A DNA stretch of 64,000 nt from Ajuga chamaepitys (Eukaryota > Streptophyta > Magnoliopsida > Lamiales > Lamiaceae): contig OY282503.1 in the NCBI GenBank assembly GCA_958295605.1, positions 23,529,705 through 23,593,704 on the forward strand, given 5' to 3'. Made by a program: the position numbers and the translations under genes. Positions within the stretch are counted from its first letter, which is position 1, and every line of letters begins with the position of its first letter. Below the pieces are notes generated by a model, which worked only from the letters and a program-made list of their open reading frames with translations, ran no database searches and was not told where the DNA came from. Shown here one piece after another: positions 35,564-47,639 of this stretch.

Positions 35564-37008
35564 TGACACGTCGGTTTCTAACCTAGTGTTCCGCAAGTGT
35601 ACGGATGTAGGTGTAGTACTATTGTCAAGGTCGATCCCACAAGGAATAGTTTTAGGTAGTTCGATACCTCAATACTCTAGGAATGTCCTAACTAGATACT
35701 AGGTTGTAAAAGATTAATTTCAATAAAAAGTGAGGAATTTAACTAATAATTGGTAAACAAAGAGAACTAAAATCACTGAGAAAAGGGTATCCTAGGGCTT
35801 CGATTTCAGGATATTAATTCAATGTGGAATATGATTAACCTATAAATTTACCAATTCTAATGTTTATTAGGCGGCACGACAATAATCTAATCCTTCTCTC
35901 GAAGCGATTAAACCGTTGATTAATTAAGCTAATTACCCTCTCGAGTCAATTAAACCTAATAACTCCCAAACGATCCTAAGCCACAGCCGACACAGTCATA
36001 GACAACTGCGCTCTATGTTCTAAGTCTGATAACAATTCCCTCCTCTCGAAGCGGAATTGTTAAACTAAATTACTAAATCTAGGTGATCAAGCTAAATTAA
36101 GTTTTAAGCACAAACATAGAGATAAAACACGTAAAGAACGGAATTAATAGATTAAATCATAATCAAACCATTGTCATAAAAATCCCTACTTTCTAACCCT
36201 AGGACACGAATAGCTTAGCTATTCATGCCTAGTAATAATCCAATACAAAATTCTAATAAAAACATTGTAAAGAATTAAAACTAAGAAAAGAATAATTAAA
36301 CCCGGATGACTCCGTCTCGATGATCTTCGTCTTCTTTGTCTTCGAAGATTTCTTTTAGGTGGAATGTTGTAATGGATGTTCTTCCGTAATTGATCGATTC
36401 ATTCCTTTTTTTTCTCTTCCTAGAGGTTGAGGTCCTTTTTATAGAGTTGGGGACGAATCCGGAGAAGATAGGCTCAAAATCCTATTAGGAAATCAAATCC
36501 CCTATTAAACAGAATTTCCCTTATCGGCAGCCTTTTTGACACGGCCGTGTTACTTAAGTGACACGGTCGTGTTGCTTTGCAATTCTTCCTTTTCCAGCAA
36601 CAATTTGACACGGCCGTGTTGCAATTGTGACGCGGCCGTGTTCTGTTCCAGAGCCGTTTTGAACGTTGTGTACCACTTTTGACACGGCCGTGCTGAAGGT
36701 TTGACGTGGCCATGTCGGTTATTGCGTCATTTTGCTACTGGACCGGTTCATGCCGGTTCGGACTGGTTTGGACCGGTTCTTGGACGATTTTCACTCTTTT
36801 GGGCCGATTTTCATTCTATTTGACTTGTTTCTTCTTCGAACTTCATCCAAATAGAATAAAAATACCTAATTAACTTCAAAACAAGTCGAAACACGTCAAA
36901 TGACCCAAATATTATAAATATAAATAAGTGCAGGTCAAATATACACGTATATGCTATAAAATATGATCCTAAATCGACCTAAATACATGCATAAGTAACG
37001 TGTTATCA
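35564..37008 (-). repeat. Athila LTR, 5' copy (minus-strand sense)
   Basis: Nearly identical to 29253-30697, the same length, and followed by GTTGT. The six palindromes recur at 36538-36716; two units carry single changes relative to the other copy. Confidence 0.95.
36538..36716. repeat. Paired palindrome array, second Athila LTR
   Basis: Same three 22-bp-spaced pairs as in the other LTR. The last unit has decayed to GACGTGGCCATGTC, and the first unit here is the intact GACACGGCCGTGTT. Confidence 0.85.
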
Positions 37009-37293
37009 GTTGTAACCTCCTTTTCTGCCTTTGTAGCTGCCGTTTGAGAACGGAATAGGTTGGGATTTTTCGTGTTAGTATTTTTAGGCCTGTTTGCATT
37101 ATTTACTTCCGCTCGATTCTGTGTGAACTCTGATATCTTGTGAGAATTATTTTCCTTTGTGGAATTGGTTCTTTCTATTTTTTGGAAAGGTTTCCAAGTG
37201 ACCCCCTGCTCCAGTTATCAATCAATGCTGAGAACTGGGAAATCCTTGGACTGTTCTATCCTTCCCAAAATCTGTGTGACTTTTTTTTTAAAA

Positions 37294-37950
37294 ATGGGTC
37301 CTATGTTTGGTTATAGTCTGGCTCCATTTGATGGACTCTCAGACTTTGGTATTTGGCAACAGAAAATGAAGGGTGTACTAGTACAACAGAGTGTGTTTAA
37401 ATGTATTAGTCTTCAATTTTCTGATTCTGATACTGCTGAGAAAAAGACAAAAATGGATGAGCTTGCGTACTCATCCATTATTCTCAACCTTTCTGACTCT
37501 GTGTTGAGAAAATTTGGGGATCAAAGTAGTGCTAAAGAATTGTGGGAAAAATTGCAAGAACTGTATATTGAGACTTCGTTGCCTAGTAAGATGTTTTCGT
37601 TTGGAAAAATTGTCCGATTCAAACTTGACTTGAATAAAGATATTGAAGAAAATCTTGATGTGTTTACAAAACTTGTTCAAGACATTAAGAAAATCGGTGA
37701 TAAAAACATTGATGACTATACTCTGATTGTGCTTTTAAATGCCATTCTTGACACATATAGCGATGTAAAATCTGCCATTAAGTATGATAGGGATCAAGTT
37801 ACTCTTGAAACTATGATAAACGGTTTGAAGAGTAAAGAAATGGATGTAAGAATTAATCCCGAGAAGGGTCATGGTGAGGTCATTTTTGTTCGTGGGAGGG
37901 CAAAAAATAGACATAATAAGCCTCAGAAAAAATCAAAATGGCCAAAATAG
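37294..37950 (+). pseudogene. Copia B gag
   Basis: Starts MGPMFGYSLAPFDGLSDFGI and contains the UBN2 Gag core: KELWEKLQELYIETSLPSKM, FKLDLNKDIEENLDVFTKLV and DDYTLIVLLNAI. A stop (TAG) at 37948 interrupts it just before a CYNCGESGHYIK zinc knuckle near 38008, whose last Cys needs a 1-nt frame change. The protein would assemble particles. Confidence 0.88.
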
Positions 37951-40245
37951 TGATAAAAGAAAGCTAAAAATAGCAATAGATCTAAGCCTAGGTCTAAAAA
38001 TAGAAAGTGTTACAATTGTGGTGAATCAGGTCACTACATCAAAGTTGTCCCAAGAAACAAAAGGAACAAGCTAATGAGGCCTCTGGGAATGAGAGTAATG
38101 GTGATGTCTTTATGGTTACTGGGTCTTGTGATGTGCCTTCTTTGAATTTTGTGCATTCTGCTTCTTTATGTGAAAATGAATGGCTTGTTGATTCCCAGTT
38201 GCACCTTTCACATGTCACAATTTAAAGACCTGTTCTGCTCTTAGAAAGAAGTTAATAATGGGTTTTTTTCTTTGGCTAACAAAAAGAAGTGTAAAATTGT
38301 TGGTGTCGGGGACATTGCATTAGCATGTGAATCTGGCTTTGGTCTGACACTTAAAAATATTAGATATGTGCCTGAATTGTGTAGTAATTTGATTTCATGT
38401 GCTGCTCTTGAGGATGATGGGATAGAAGGTAGGTGGGGAAAGGGCATGATGAAAATCATGAGAGGATCCTTAGTGGTGTTAAAAGCTGAAAAAAGAAATA
38501 ACTTATATGTTTGTATTGCTAAGTCTATGCCTTGTTCTGTGAATTCTATTAAAGAAGATAAAACTTAATTGTGGCATCAAAGACTAGGTCACATGAGTAG
38601 TAAAGGCTTGGAAATTTTGCATAAAGCTAGTTTCTTTGGTACTGATAAGCTTTCTTGCATGCCTTTTTGTGAATCCTGTGCGAAAGGCAAACAACATAGG
38701 GTTAGTTTCCCTGTTTCCCCCGCTCCCAATAGGTCAAAATGCACTGGTATCCTTGATTATTTACATGCTGATGTATGGGGACCCGCCAGTGTTTCCACAC
38801 ACGGTGAAAAATTGTACTTTATGTCCATCATTGATGAATTCTCTAGAAAGGTTTGGGTCTTGTTGTTAAAACACAAGTCTGATGTCTATGGGAATTTTAA
38901 AAATTGGAAAGTGTTGATTGAAAATCAGACAGGTAAAAAGATTAAAAATCTTAGAACTAATAATGGGCTAGAATTTTGCAATAACTTGCAAGATAAGTTG
39001 TGTGTAAAATCTGGTATTCGTAGGCATAAGATAGTTCCTTACACACCACAACAAAATGGTGTGGCTGAAAGGATGAATCGAACTCTTCTTGAAAGGGTGA
39101 GGAGCATGTTGGCTTCTTCCGGGCTTTCAGAAAAGTTCTGGGGTGAAGCAATTTGTACTGTAGCCTATTTGATAAATAGGTCCCCTTCTGTGCCTTTGAA
39201 TGGTGAGTGTCTCAAGTTAGTTTGGTCTGGTAAACCCATTGACTTCTTCGATTTGCGAAATTCGGTTGTGCTGCGTATGCTCATAAAAAAGGTGATAAAC
39301 TTGAACCTGGGTTTGAAAGTGGTAACAAGTCGAGATGTAGTTTTTAACAAATCTGAGTTTCCTTGCTTGCCTTTCTCTGTGACTTTGCCTGCTTCTAATA
39401 CTGCCTCATCTAAGGTGGAGCTGTCAGAATTACCTGCTTCTGATGTGAATGAACCAGTAGCTGATATTGATTCATCTGACATAAATGAAAATGTGGAAAA
39501 TGTGCCTAAAAATTTTGAGTTATAAAATTATCAACTCACTAGGGACAGACCTAGAAGGAACATTAGGCAACCCGCATGGTGTGATGACTACCATATTAAT
39601 ACTCATGCATTCAATGTGTTTGAATCTGCTAATGATTGTGAGCCTAAGTCATATTGTGAAGCCTTAAAGTCTAAAAAGTTAAAAGAACAGTTAAATGCTA
39701 TGAAATGGCTACTTAGGTACCTTAAAGGCTCTTTAAATGTTGGTCTGAAATTTTCTAAGTCTCCACATGGTGTTAATTTGATTGGCTATGTTGACTCTAA
39801 CTATGCAAATGATAAAGATAATAGGAAATCCACCACCTCCTATGTGTTCACTTTGTGTGGCTCTTGCATAAGTTGAAAGTCTCAACTTCAACATGTTGTT
39901 GCATTGTCAACCACTGAGTCTGAATATATTGCTATAACTGAAGCTTTAAAAGAAGTTGTGTGGTTGAAAAGTTTATTGTCTGAAATTAGTTTTCTAGATG
40001 ATAATGTGATTATGTATTCTGATAGCCAATCTGGGATCCAGTTGTGTAAGAATCCTGTGTTTCATGACAGAACTAAACACATTGATGTCAGGATTCACTT
40101 CATTCGGGATATTGCTAAAAAAGGGGTTGTGAATTTAGAAAAGATTCCATCCCAATTTAATCTTGCAGATATGGGAACTAAGTGTTTATCTATTGAAAAA
40201 CTTCACTCATGCATGAGAACTTTGAACCTAGATCTTGTTGATTAG
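37951..40245 (+). pseudogene. Copia B pol: protease remnant, integrase, RNase H; RT missing
   Basis: The protease is reduced to WLVDS (about 38182) followed by a frameshift (SCTFHMSQFKDL). GAG-pre-integrase: LWHQRLGHMSSKGLEIL and CESCAKGKQHR (38569-38700). Integrase (about 38755-39250): HADVWGPASV, TNNGLEF where SDNG is expected, then NGVAERMNRTLLE. At about 39660-39690 SYCEALKSKK, normally the beginning of RT, joins directly to MKWLLRYLKGSLNVG, which lies after RT, so the whole polymerase is deleted. RNase H follows: YVDSNYANDKDNRKSTTSYV, a stop at 39874, STTESEYIAITEALKEVVWL, then RTKHIDVRIHFIRDI, ending at 40245. Confidence 0.9.
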
Positions 40246-40520
40246 ATGCTATGTTTATGTGTTTCCTGATTTGCTTGTCTTTGTGTCATTTGCTTGACTT
40301 TGTGTCTTATTCTTAACTTTGTACATTACTCTTGACTTTGTGTTATATTTGACTTTATGTTGTGTGCTTGACTCTGTGTCTTTCCCTTGTGATATTAACT
40401 TACTTTGTGCTTGTTATCTCATGTACTAACTTTGTGTTTAGTGTGCAGGTATTTTGGTGATGATGAATCCTCCGTCCCATTATGATCGATAGTGTGTATG
40501 TTGGGCCTAAGGTGGAGATT

Positions 40521-40966
40521 TGTTGGGTGTAAGCCCAATTTGGGCTGACCCATTTTCTTCCCAAGCCCAAAGCCAAGCCCAAGGTGACCCTTACCCTTCC
40601 CCATATCCCACCTTGAGCCACTCACCCTCTTAATTACTCTGCTATTCCCGTAACATATGCTTCCTCTTTTTTCTGATCCTCTTCTTCAATAAAGATGGGT
40701 CTCTTGGTGAGACTCTGATAGAACAGTATCCATTCTCTCCATATTCATATCTTCTTCTTCCCTTTCCTCTCTGTGAGAATTACAGCGGGTATGAGGAAGA
40801 TTGTGAGAAGGGTTTTATCGGGTTCAGACTTTGGGTAAGGGATCTTCTCTGTGAAGAAAATGTTTCTGATCTTCATGGTCAAACTCACACTGTCAAGACG
40901 ATCATTTGGGACAGACTCAAGGACTTTCTGAGCCAACCGAATTTCGACCACGTCCGATCCACAACA
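40521..40966 (+). repeat. 3' LTR of copia B
   Basis: Preceded by the polypurine-like AAGGTGGAGATT. It starts TGTTGGGTGTAAGCCC and ends ...CCACAACA, followed by the CAAAA duplication. Confidence 0.92.
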
Positions 40967-41139
40967 CAAAATGTATGTACAAAAAAAAAATATTTTAGGA
41001 GCTTAGAAGACACAAAAATAAGCTCTAAGAGCTTATAAGACACAAAAATAAGCTCTAAGAGCTTATAAGATCTAAAAGAAATAAGTTGCTATACCCCATC
41101 TTTCGATCTTATGTTTTAAGATCTTAATTATTATACTCA

Positions 41140-41465
41140 AATTTCACACACAATTCACACACTTACATACACTACACGCATTACACACAAATTCACACTA
41201 CAAACACTTCACACTACACACACTTCACACACTACACACACTTCACATATTACACACATGTCACACACTTCACACACTACACACAAAACACACACAACAC
41301 AGATTTCACACACTACATACACTACACACATTTCACACTACACACGCTACCCACATTTCACACATTTCATATACGACACACACTACACACACTTCACACA
41401 CTAAACACACAACATACACTACACACTACACACACTACATACACTACACGCATTTCACACACTAA
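41140..41465 (+). repeat. Degenerate CACACTACA array
   Basis: Imperfect tandem units of about 10-14 bp mixing CACTACACACA and CTTCACACA fill the middle of the hAT-like MITE. Confidence 0.8.
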
Positions 41466-41683
41466 TCAAAATGCGTGTTTAATATTAACTCTTAAATTAG
41501 ACCCCAAATTATAGTTAAATCATTATATTCGATTGCAAACTTATAAGCTCTTTTATCCAAACACTTTGTTAACTTATAAACACCTTAAATATTACATCTT
41601 ATATATAAGCTCTTGAAACAACTTATAAGATATTGAAGATTATAAGATGTTAAAAATAAGTTTAGCCAAACACCCTCTTAAAG

Positions 41684-42933
41684 TATATTATTTGCGAAGT
41701 GACTTAAATCAAATCGATAAGATGAAAGGAGTAAATGGCAAGCTAGAATAAAATGTTTTACTGTATGTAGGGCTAGAACTGAAAACATGGAGTGTTATTT
41801 CAGTAATCATAAAAGTAATAACGTAATAAATGTGATTTTTTGTTTAAACATAAATTAAGTTAATATGTCACAAGTTGGTGATCTTCTTAAATAGCTGGCA
41901 CATTGAGTTGAACAATTGATGAATATTTCGTTTTTTATGTCTAAAAAAATTAAATGGAATTCTATTTTGTACTCAGTGAGTACAAATTGAATTTGGTGTT
42001 GCCCCTTTGCTTAGTGATCTTGATCTGGTGATCAAAGTTATGGTCTTTAATTTAAAGTATGTATTCCTTTAAGTAATTTTCTTGGTTATGAGTATGATTT
42101 CTAATATATTATACTTGTTAGGTGCCTTGACAGAGTGCAGATCAATCATTCATCTCTATATATCGCACTATATCACGTTACACAAATGTGGATAGGCTGC
42201 ATAAATAAGATGGATTTCATGATGATTGATCTAACTAGTATACTTGTTTCTCTTTGTTTTCGTTTTCATATGAAGCTACTGAAAAGCTTGTTTTAATTTT
42301 TTTCCTTTTTTTTTTCCTCAGGTATGTATTATATTTGCTATGTTCTTTAATTCGAGAAGCATAGACTTTCTGGCCCCTCTCCCCCATGTTTCATTGCTTT
42401 GGGAGGGAGGGGGCAATTGTTGGGATACGTTAGGGAGAATGAATGAGAATAAGATGAATATGGTTGCTAGCGTAGAGGAGGGAATGGAGTGAACCCGATT
42501 TTCGAGAATCAACTATTCCTTATATCAATCATATTCATATTCATTCTCATTGCCATCTATATTACCAAGCATCCTTTGAGATTAATAGGGTTGAAGAAAA
42601 ACAAATTTATTATTTGTGGCGTGTAGTGGGCCCATCCTGGGATTGAGTAAACATCAATCAGTTGATAGATTTAAAATTGCAGGAGAGGCTATGTTCTTCA
42701 TTTAGCATCTCGTTTTACATCTTGAGTTTTCCTTCATTATTGTGCAGGTGAGTGAGTGTGAGTTTATCATTTTTGCCCCTCTACTCATTTGTGATCATTT
42801 TGTCAACATCTTAAAATTCATTATTTCCTTGCTAATTAGGATGTCTTGCTCTTTTTGCTCATAGTAAATACCTACATCAACCTGTACCATTAAAATTAAA
42901 GTCGGGCTGTTTCATCTATTACTTTGTGACATG
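41684..42933. other. Intergenic DNA with a possible short MITE
   Basis: No gene seen. Between about 42418 and 42580 the phrase TGGGATACGTTAGGGAGAAT faces an inverted relative of GGATGCTTGGTAATATAG, suggesting a small decayed MITE of about 160 bp. Confidence 0.4.
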
Positions 42934-43373
42934 TGTTGGATATTTTCGACTACATCTAATGTACGCAGCGGAATAAACAGTCGAGAATATTGATCGTGAT
43001 TTATAACTGAATTAAAACGTTGAGCATTAATTACGCTAAAGTTAGAATAACTTACTTGTGTGTAATTCACCGGACAGAGTTGAGCGATTGATTTACCACT
43101 TCAGGTATCCACGCGTACGTCGTCCGCCGTAGGAATTATCCTCGGTACAATCGTTCAATTATTGATTGCTAGGAAATCAATTATTGAACTATATGGTGTT
43201 TCTTACTGACAAGATTCAATTATCCTACAATAGGGAATTGATATATATATATAGAGAGAGAGCTCATATACCCTAGGTATATGGGCCTAATATTCTGGTG
43301 TGTTTTAATTAATTAATTAGTATAACCTATTAATTAATTAAAGCTCATATCCTAATTTAGTCCATTGCTTTCA
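42934..43373 (-). repeat. 3' LTR of copia C (minus-strand sense)
   Basis: The minus strand runs TGAAAGCAATGGAC... to ...GAAAATATCCAACA. It contains an AATTAATTAATTAGTATA palindrome region and a TATATATA/GAGAGA microsatellite that differs in length between the two LTRs. CCAAGTGGGAGAT (43374-43386) next to it is the polypurine tract. Confidence 0.93.
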
Positions 43374-43386
43374 ATCTCCCACTTGG

Positions 43387-44390
43387 ACTAGCATTAGATA
43401 TAATTCGAGTCACCAACATTGTACCCTTAAGCGGAACAACAATACACATAAAGTGTGACTCTTCAGGCCCCCATTATCAACGATAATCTAATTAAAGTCT
43501 GCACAAAACTCCTAGACTGCGTTGCGCAGCGAACTCGATATATGAAGGACGTTTACATGAATTCAGTAAACAAACCATTATATGAAGTTTATATAATATC
43601 CCTTTATTCACGAACCACCGATTGAGCCTAGGATCTGCCATGTGTCTATCCAAATAGCTCAATCATTTTTCTCATCTTTATTATATGACACATTCGATCA
43701 TATTCAATTACTTTAATTGAATATATCTTTTGCATTGGCCAATGACTTTATTGTCAAATAATATAGAGAAATATGAGTGTTCTTTCGAGTTTTAATCGAG
43801 GAATGAATCCCATTCTTGGCTCAACTGCCATTTCCATTTGCCTCATGATGAACCCAACACAAGACGTGTCTTCTCCTCCTTTGGGAGGCAAGCGTTGTAC
43901 TTGGTCAAAGTTCATCACTTAACAAACAAAATAAGTATTGACCTCAGGTCAAAGGATCATTACATACTCCACACACTAATAAACCGTAGACACTAAACAA
44001 ACGGTTTAATAGTAGGGTGTACCAATACACTCCAAAGAATCCATGTGTCCATCATAGATATCTAATATCTAATAGTCGTGAGACCCACTATATTCTCTAA
44101 GAATATGATGCAGACCACATGCTAACCTATTGCATGTCATTAATATCCTATTCTTGATGACCATCGGTTATGATAATTTTAGAATCATACTATATCATTT
44201 ATGTCTCACACCATAAATGATAGTCATGATTCAAGGGAACAGTCACAAGAATAATAACAAACTATCAAAATAAGTATTCTAATAAATGTATAAACCAATA
44301 AGATAAACATATTATCATAGAATGTGATCAAGTTTTGAATGTCTTCACAAAAAGGTTTCTAAGACACACAAACTATAAACTCCCACTGAA
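43387..44390 (-). other. 3' untranslated region of copia C
   Basis: About 1 kb between the end of RNase H and the polypurine tract, with no coding motif. Such long 3' untranslated regions occur in several plant copia groups. Confidence 0.6.
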
Positions 44391-45830
44391 TCAAAACCAA
44401 CTACCAACATGTCTAACACCTAAGCTCTCAAAGTGCTTGCTATGCTTTGCTATACACAACGGCTTGGTGAAAGTATCAGCCAAGTTATCATCAGTGGGTA
44501 CTCTATCTAATTTTACATCTCCTCTATCTATTATTTCTCTAATCAGATTATATCTCCGGGGAATGTGCTTGTTCCTGTTCGTGGCTTTGGGTTCCTTTGC
44601 TTGCGCAACCGCACCCATGTTGTCACAATACAACGGTATTGTACTGTTGGCACTTGGAACGACACCTAGTTCTTTTACGAACTCTAACAAAGCAACATAC
44701 TCTTTGGCAGCTTCAGATGCATCAATATATTCGGCCTTAGTGGTAGAATCGGCAGTTGTTCTCTGTTTGGAACTATTCCAACTCACTGCACCACCATTAA
44801 TAACGAAAATATATCTTGACTGGGACTTGAAGTCATCATGGTCTGTTTGGAAGCTAGCATCAGTATACCCAGTAACTGATAACTCTGGCTGCCCACCATA
44901 GACTAAGAAATATTCTTTAGTCCTTCTAAGGTACTTAAGAATAGTCTTGACAGTTTTCCAGTGTATCTCACCGGGATTTTGTTGAAATCTGCTTGTCATG
45001 CTGAGTGCATAAGCCACATCTGGCCTAGTACATATCATGGCATACATAATAGATCCTATAGCCGAAGCGTACGGGATCTTCTTCATGTAACTCATTTCTT
45101 TGTCATTAGAAGGGCAACCTTTCTTAGACAATATAATGCCATGTTCCATTGGAAGAAATCCTTTCTTAGAATTTCCCTTTGGGAAACGTCTCAGCAATTT
45201 GTCTATGTAAGTAGACTGAGACAATCCCAACATCCTATTAGGTCTATCTCGATAGATCTTAAATCCAAGGATGTAGGAAGCCTCACCCAGATCCTTCATC
45301 ATGAAGGAGCTAGACATATATGATAAGGAAGAAAACATTTCCATTCTTGCGTTTACTATAAACACATGGATCCTCTTTGCTTTTGACAAAATCAAACAAT
45401 TTGATAGCTCTGTCAAAGCAAATATTCCAACTCCTAGATGCTTGCTTGAGTCCATAAATGGACTTCTTTAACTTGCATACTCTATTCGGCTTTTCTTTGG
45501 ATATAAAACCTTCAGGCTGTGACATATACACAGTCCCCTCGAGTTCTCCATTGAGAAACGCAGTTTTGATATCCATTTGCCAAATGTTAAAGTCATAGTA
45601 TGCAGCTATTGCAAGTAACATCCTAATGGACTTGATCTTAGCAACTGGCGAATAGGTTTCATCATAGCCAATGCCCTCGCGTTGACTATAACCCTTTGCC
45701 ACCAACCTAGCCTTGTAGGTTTGTACCTTGCCATCTGCGTCTCTCTTCTTTTTGAAGATCCATTTGCAGCCTATGGGGCGAGCTCCATCTGGCAAATCAA
45801 CTAGTTCTCAGACTAGATTGAGGTTCATCG
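44391..45830 (-). pseudogene. Copia C reverse transcriptase and RNase H
   Basis: RT: CKWIFKKKRDADGKVQTYKA, RLVAKGYSQREGIGYDETYS, FNIWQMDIKTAFLNGELEG and LKKSIYGLKQASRSWN. The catalytic part then breaks: FFLIIYV (about 45316) is followed in another frame directly by SFMMKDLGEASYILG, so the DD of YVDD and about 20 following residues are gone. RNase H (about 44880-44430): SVTGYTDASFQTDHDDFKSQ, AEYIDASEAAKEYVALLEFV, YCDNMGAVAQAKEPKATNRN, KHIPRRYNLIREI. It ends GVRHVGSWF. The missing catalytic residues rule out polymerase activity. Confidence 0.92.
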
Positions 45831-46084
45831 AGTCCATTTCAGATTTTAAGGCAGCCAGCCGCATAGGTCTTAGGTTCGTCATCTTCTAAATCAACCTCAT
45901 CATCTTGATTCTCAACCAATAGATTTAGTCTTTCGGGTGCACGACGATTCCTTTGAGGCCTATTGAGTTGGTTTTACGTTGGTTCAGGCGGTTTATTCTG
46001 ATTGTGATGAGGTTCCTGCGTGTTGAGGTTTTCAACATTTGGGATATTCTCAAGAATTTCACTATGATTTTCTTGAGGTGGGGT

Positions 46085-47587
46085 TTATACAATATCTTGT
46101 CTTTGATGCATCTCATTGTCTTGAGGTGACCCTCTAAGAGTCATTTCTCCTCCCAATAGATCATCAAAAACTCCCACTGAGTTATTGTCCACTCCATTAG
46201 ACAATACCTCATCCTCTATGTTATCTTGTGGTTCTTGAATTTCTTCAAGATCTACCGTGTTGTGACCTCGTTCCTTAGAGACATAATTATCTTCAAGAAA
46301 TATCACATTCCTAGATACTATCACCTTGTGATCTCCAGGACAATAGAACTCATATTCTTTAGTTTCTTTAGGATATCCCACAAAATAACATTTTTCACTT
46401 TTAGTTTCCAACTTATCAGTCATCATCTTCTTAACAAAAGCAGGACAACCCCAGGTCCGCATATGGTTAAGACTCGGCTTTTTGCCACACCATAATTCAT
46501 ATGGTGTTTTCTCGACCGATTTAGAGGGAACTCTATTCAGAATATAAACTGCGGTAAGTAAGACATAACCCCAAAGGAATAAAGGGAGGCTAGTGAAACT
46601 CATCATGGATCGAACCATATCCAATAAAGTTCGGTTTCTCCTTTCAGATACTCCATTCATCTGTGGTGTACCTGGAGGTGTCCAGTCTGACTGGATTCCA
46701 TGTGATTTCAAGTAATCAAGAAAATCTCGGCTTAAGTATTCCCCTCCTCGATCTGATCGAAGAGTCTTAATACTTTTCTCAAGTTGTTTCTCAACTTCTA
46801 ACTTAAACTCCTTAAATTTCTCGAAGGCCTCAGATTTGTGTTTCGTGAGATACAAATATCCATACCTTGAAAAATCATCAGTCAAAGTTATGAAATTCGA
46901 ATATTCACCTCTTGCTTGAGTTGGGAACTGTCCGCACACATCTGTGTGGATCAACTCGAGCACAACCTTCGCACGTAGCCCTTTCCCAGAACGTGGTTTA
47001 CTTGTCATCTTTCCTTTGAGACAAGATTCGCAAGCACCATATGACTCGAAATCAAATGATGTGAGATAGTCTAACTCTCTCAATCTTACTATTCATTTCT
47101 CATTGATGTGACCAAGTTTACAGTGCCAAAGATAGGTTTTATTATTCGTATTACTTAGCTTAGGTCGTTTGTTTTGTACATTGAGAATATTTTGTTCATA
47201 TTCAAGCATATATAAACCATTCGAAAGAGAGACACTTCCATAAAACAATCCATTAAGCGAAAACGAGCATCTACTGTTTGCAAAATGGAAGGAAAAACCT
47301 TGAATGTCTAACATTGGAATGGAAATAATATTCTTTGAAATTGTAGAAACAATATAACAATCATATAAATATAGTCTATATCCTGAAGGAAGATCTAATC
47401 TATAAGTCCCTACACGTTCAGCAGCAACTCTTGCTCCATTTCCCATGCGTAAGTCGACCTCCCCAGGCCTCACTTTCCTGCTGTCACTTAGGCCCTGCAC
47501 ATTGTTACAAATGTGTGAACCACAAGCTGTATCTAATACCCAGGATTGTGAATTATTTATAGACATATTTATCTCAATGACGAACAT
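46085..47587 (-). pseudogene. Copia C protease, GAG-pre-integrase and integrase
   Basis: Protease: SWVLDTACGSHICNNV, where the usual DTG reads DTA. GAG-pre-integrase: YLWHCKLGHINEK, a stop at 47093, then CESCLKGKMTSKPRS. Integrase: LIHTDVCGQFP, LTDDFSRYGYLYL, LRSDRGGEYLS, NGVSERRNRTLLDMVRSMM. The Asp, Asp and Glu of the catalytic triad are all visible. Next come the connection segment TPYELWCGKKPSLNHMRTWG and GHNTVDLEEI. The linker to RT (46085-45830) is out of frame. Confidence 0.92.
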
Positions 47588-47639
47588 ACCTGAGCTCCCA
47601 ACTAATGCACGTTGTGCTTTGAACTTTGGGCAGTCTCTC

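Larger units (their letters stand above)
29253..37008 (-). mobile_element. Ty3/gypsy retrotransposon, Athila lineage, gag-protease only
   Basis: Two LTRs of exactly 1445 bp (29253-30697 and 35564-37008) lie in a GTTGT duplication (29248-29252 and 37009-37013). Coding runs on the minus strand: gag then protease. There is no reverse transcriptase, RNase H, integrase or envelope-like gene, so it must depend on a helper element. By eye the LTRs differ at about 25 of 1445 positions (about 1.7%), making it the youngest datable insertion here. Confidence 0.93.
28275..40966 (+). mobile_element. Ty1/copia retrotransposon B, RT deleted, split by Athila
   Basis: LTRs at 28275-28727 and 40521-40966 lie within a CAAAA duplication (28270-28274 and 40967-40971). 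A perfect primer-binding site follows the first LTR. Gag, integrase and RNase H are present, but the reverse transcriptase is deleted between about 39660 and 39700. An Athila element (29253-37008) interrupts the leader. Without it, copia B would be about 4.9 kb. Confidence 0.92.
28201..41675. mobile_element. hAT-like MITE split by copia B
   Basis: The left end, GGGTGTTTGGCTGAGCTTAT, faces an inverted right end (AAGTTTAGCCAAACACCC at 41658-41675). Flanks TCTTAGA (28194-28200) and TCTTAAA (41676-41682) form an imperfect 7-8-bp duplication as hAT elements make. Both arms carry the recurring phrases CTTATAAG and AAGAGCTTAT. The MITE parts are 28201-28274 and 40967-41675, about 780 bp in all. The latter includes a 36-bp tandem repeat (about 41000-41075) and a degenerate CACACTACA array (about 41140-41465). 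Copia B sits between them. Confidence 0.7.
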
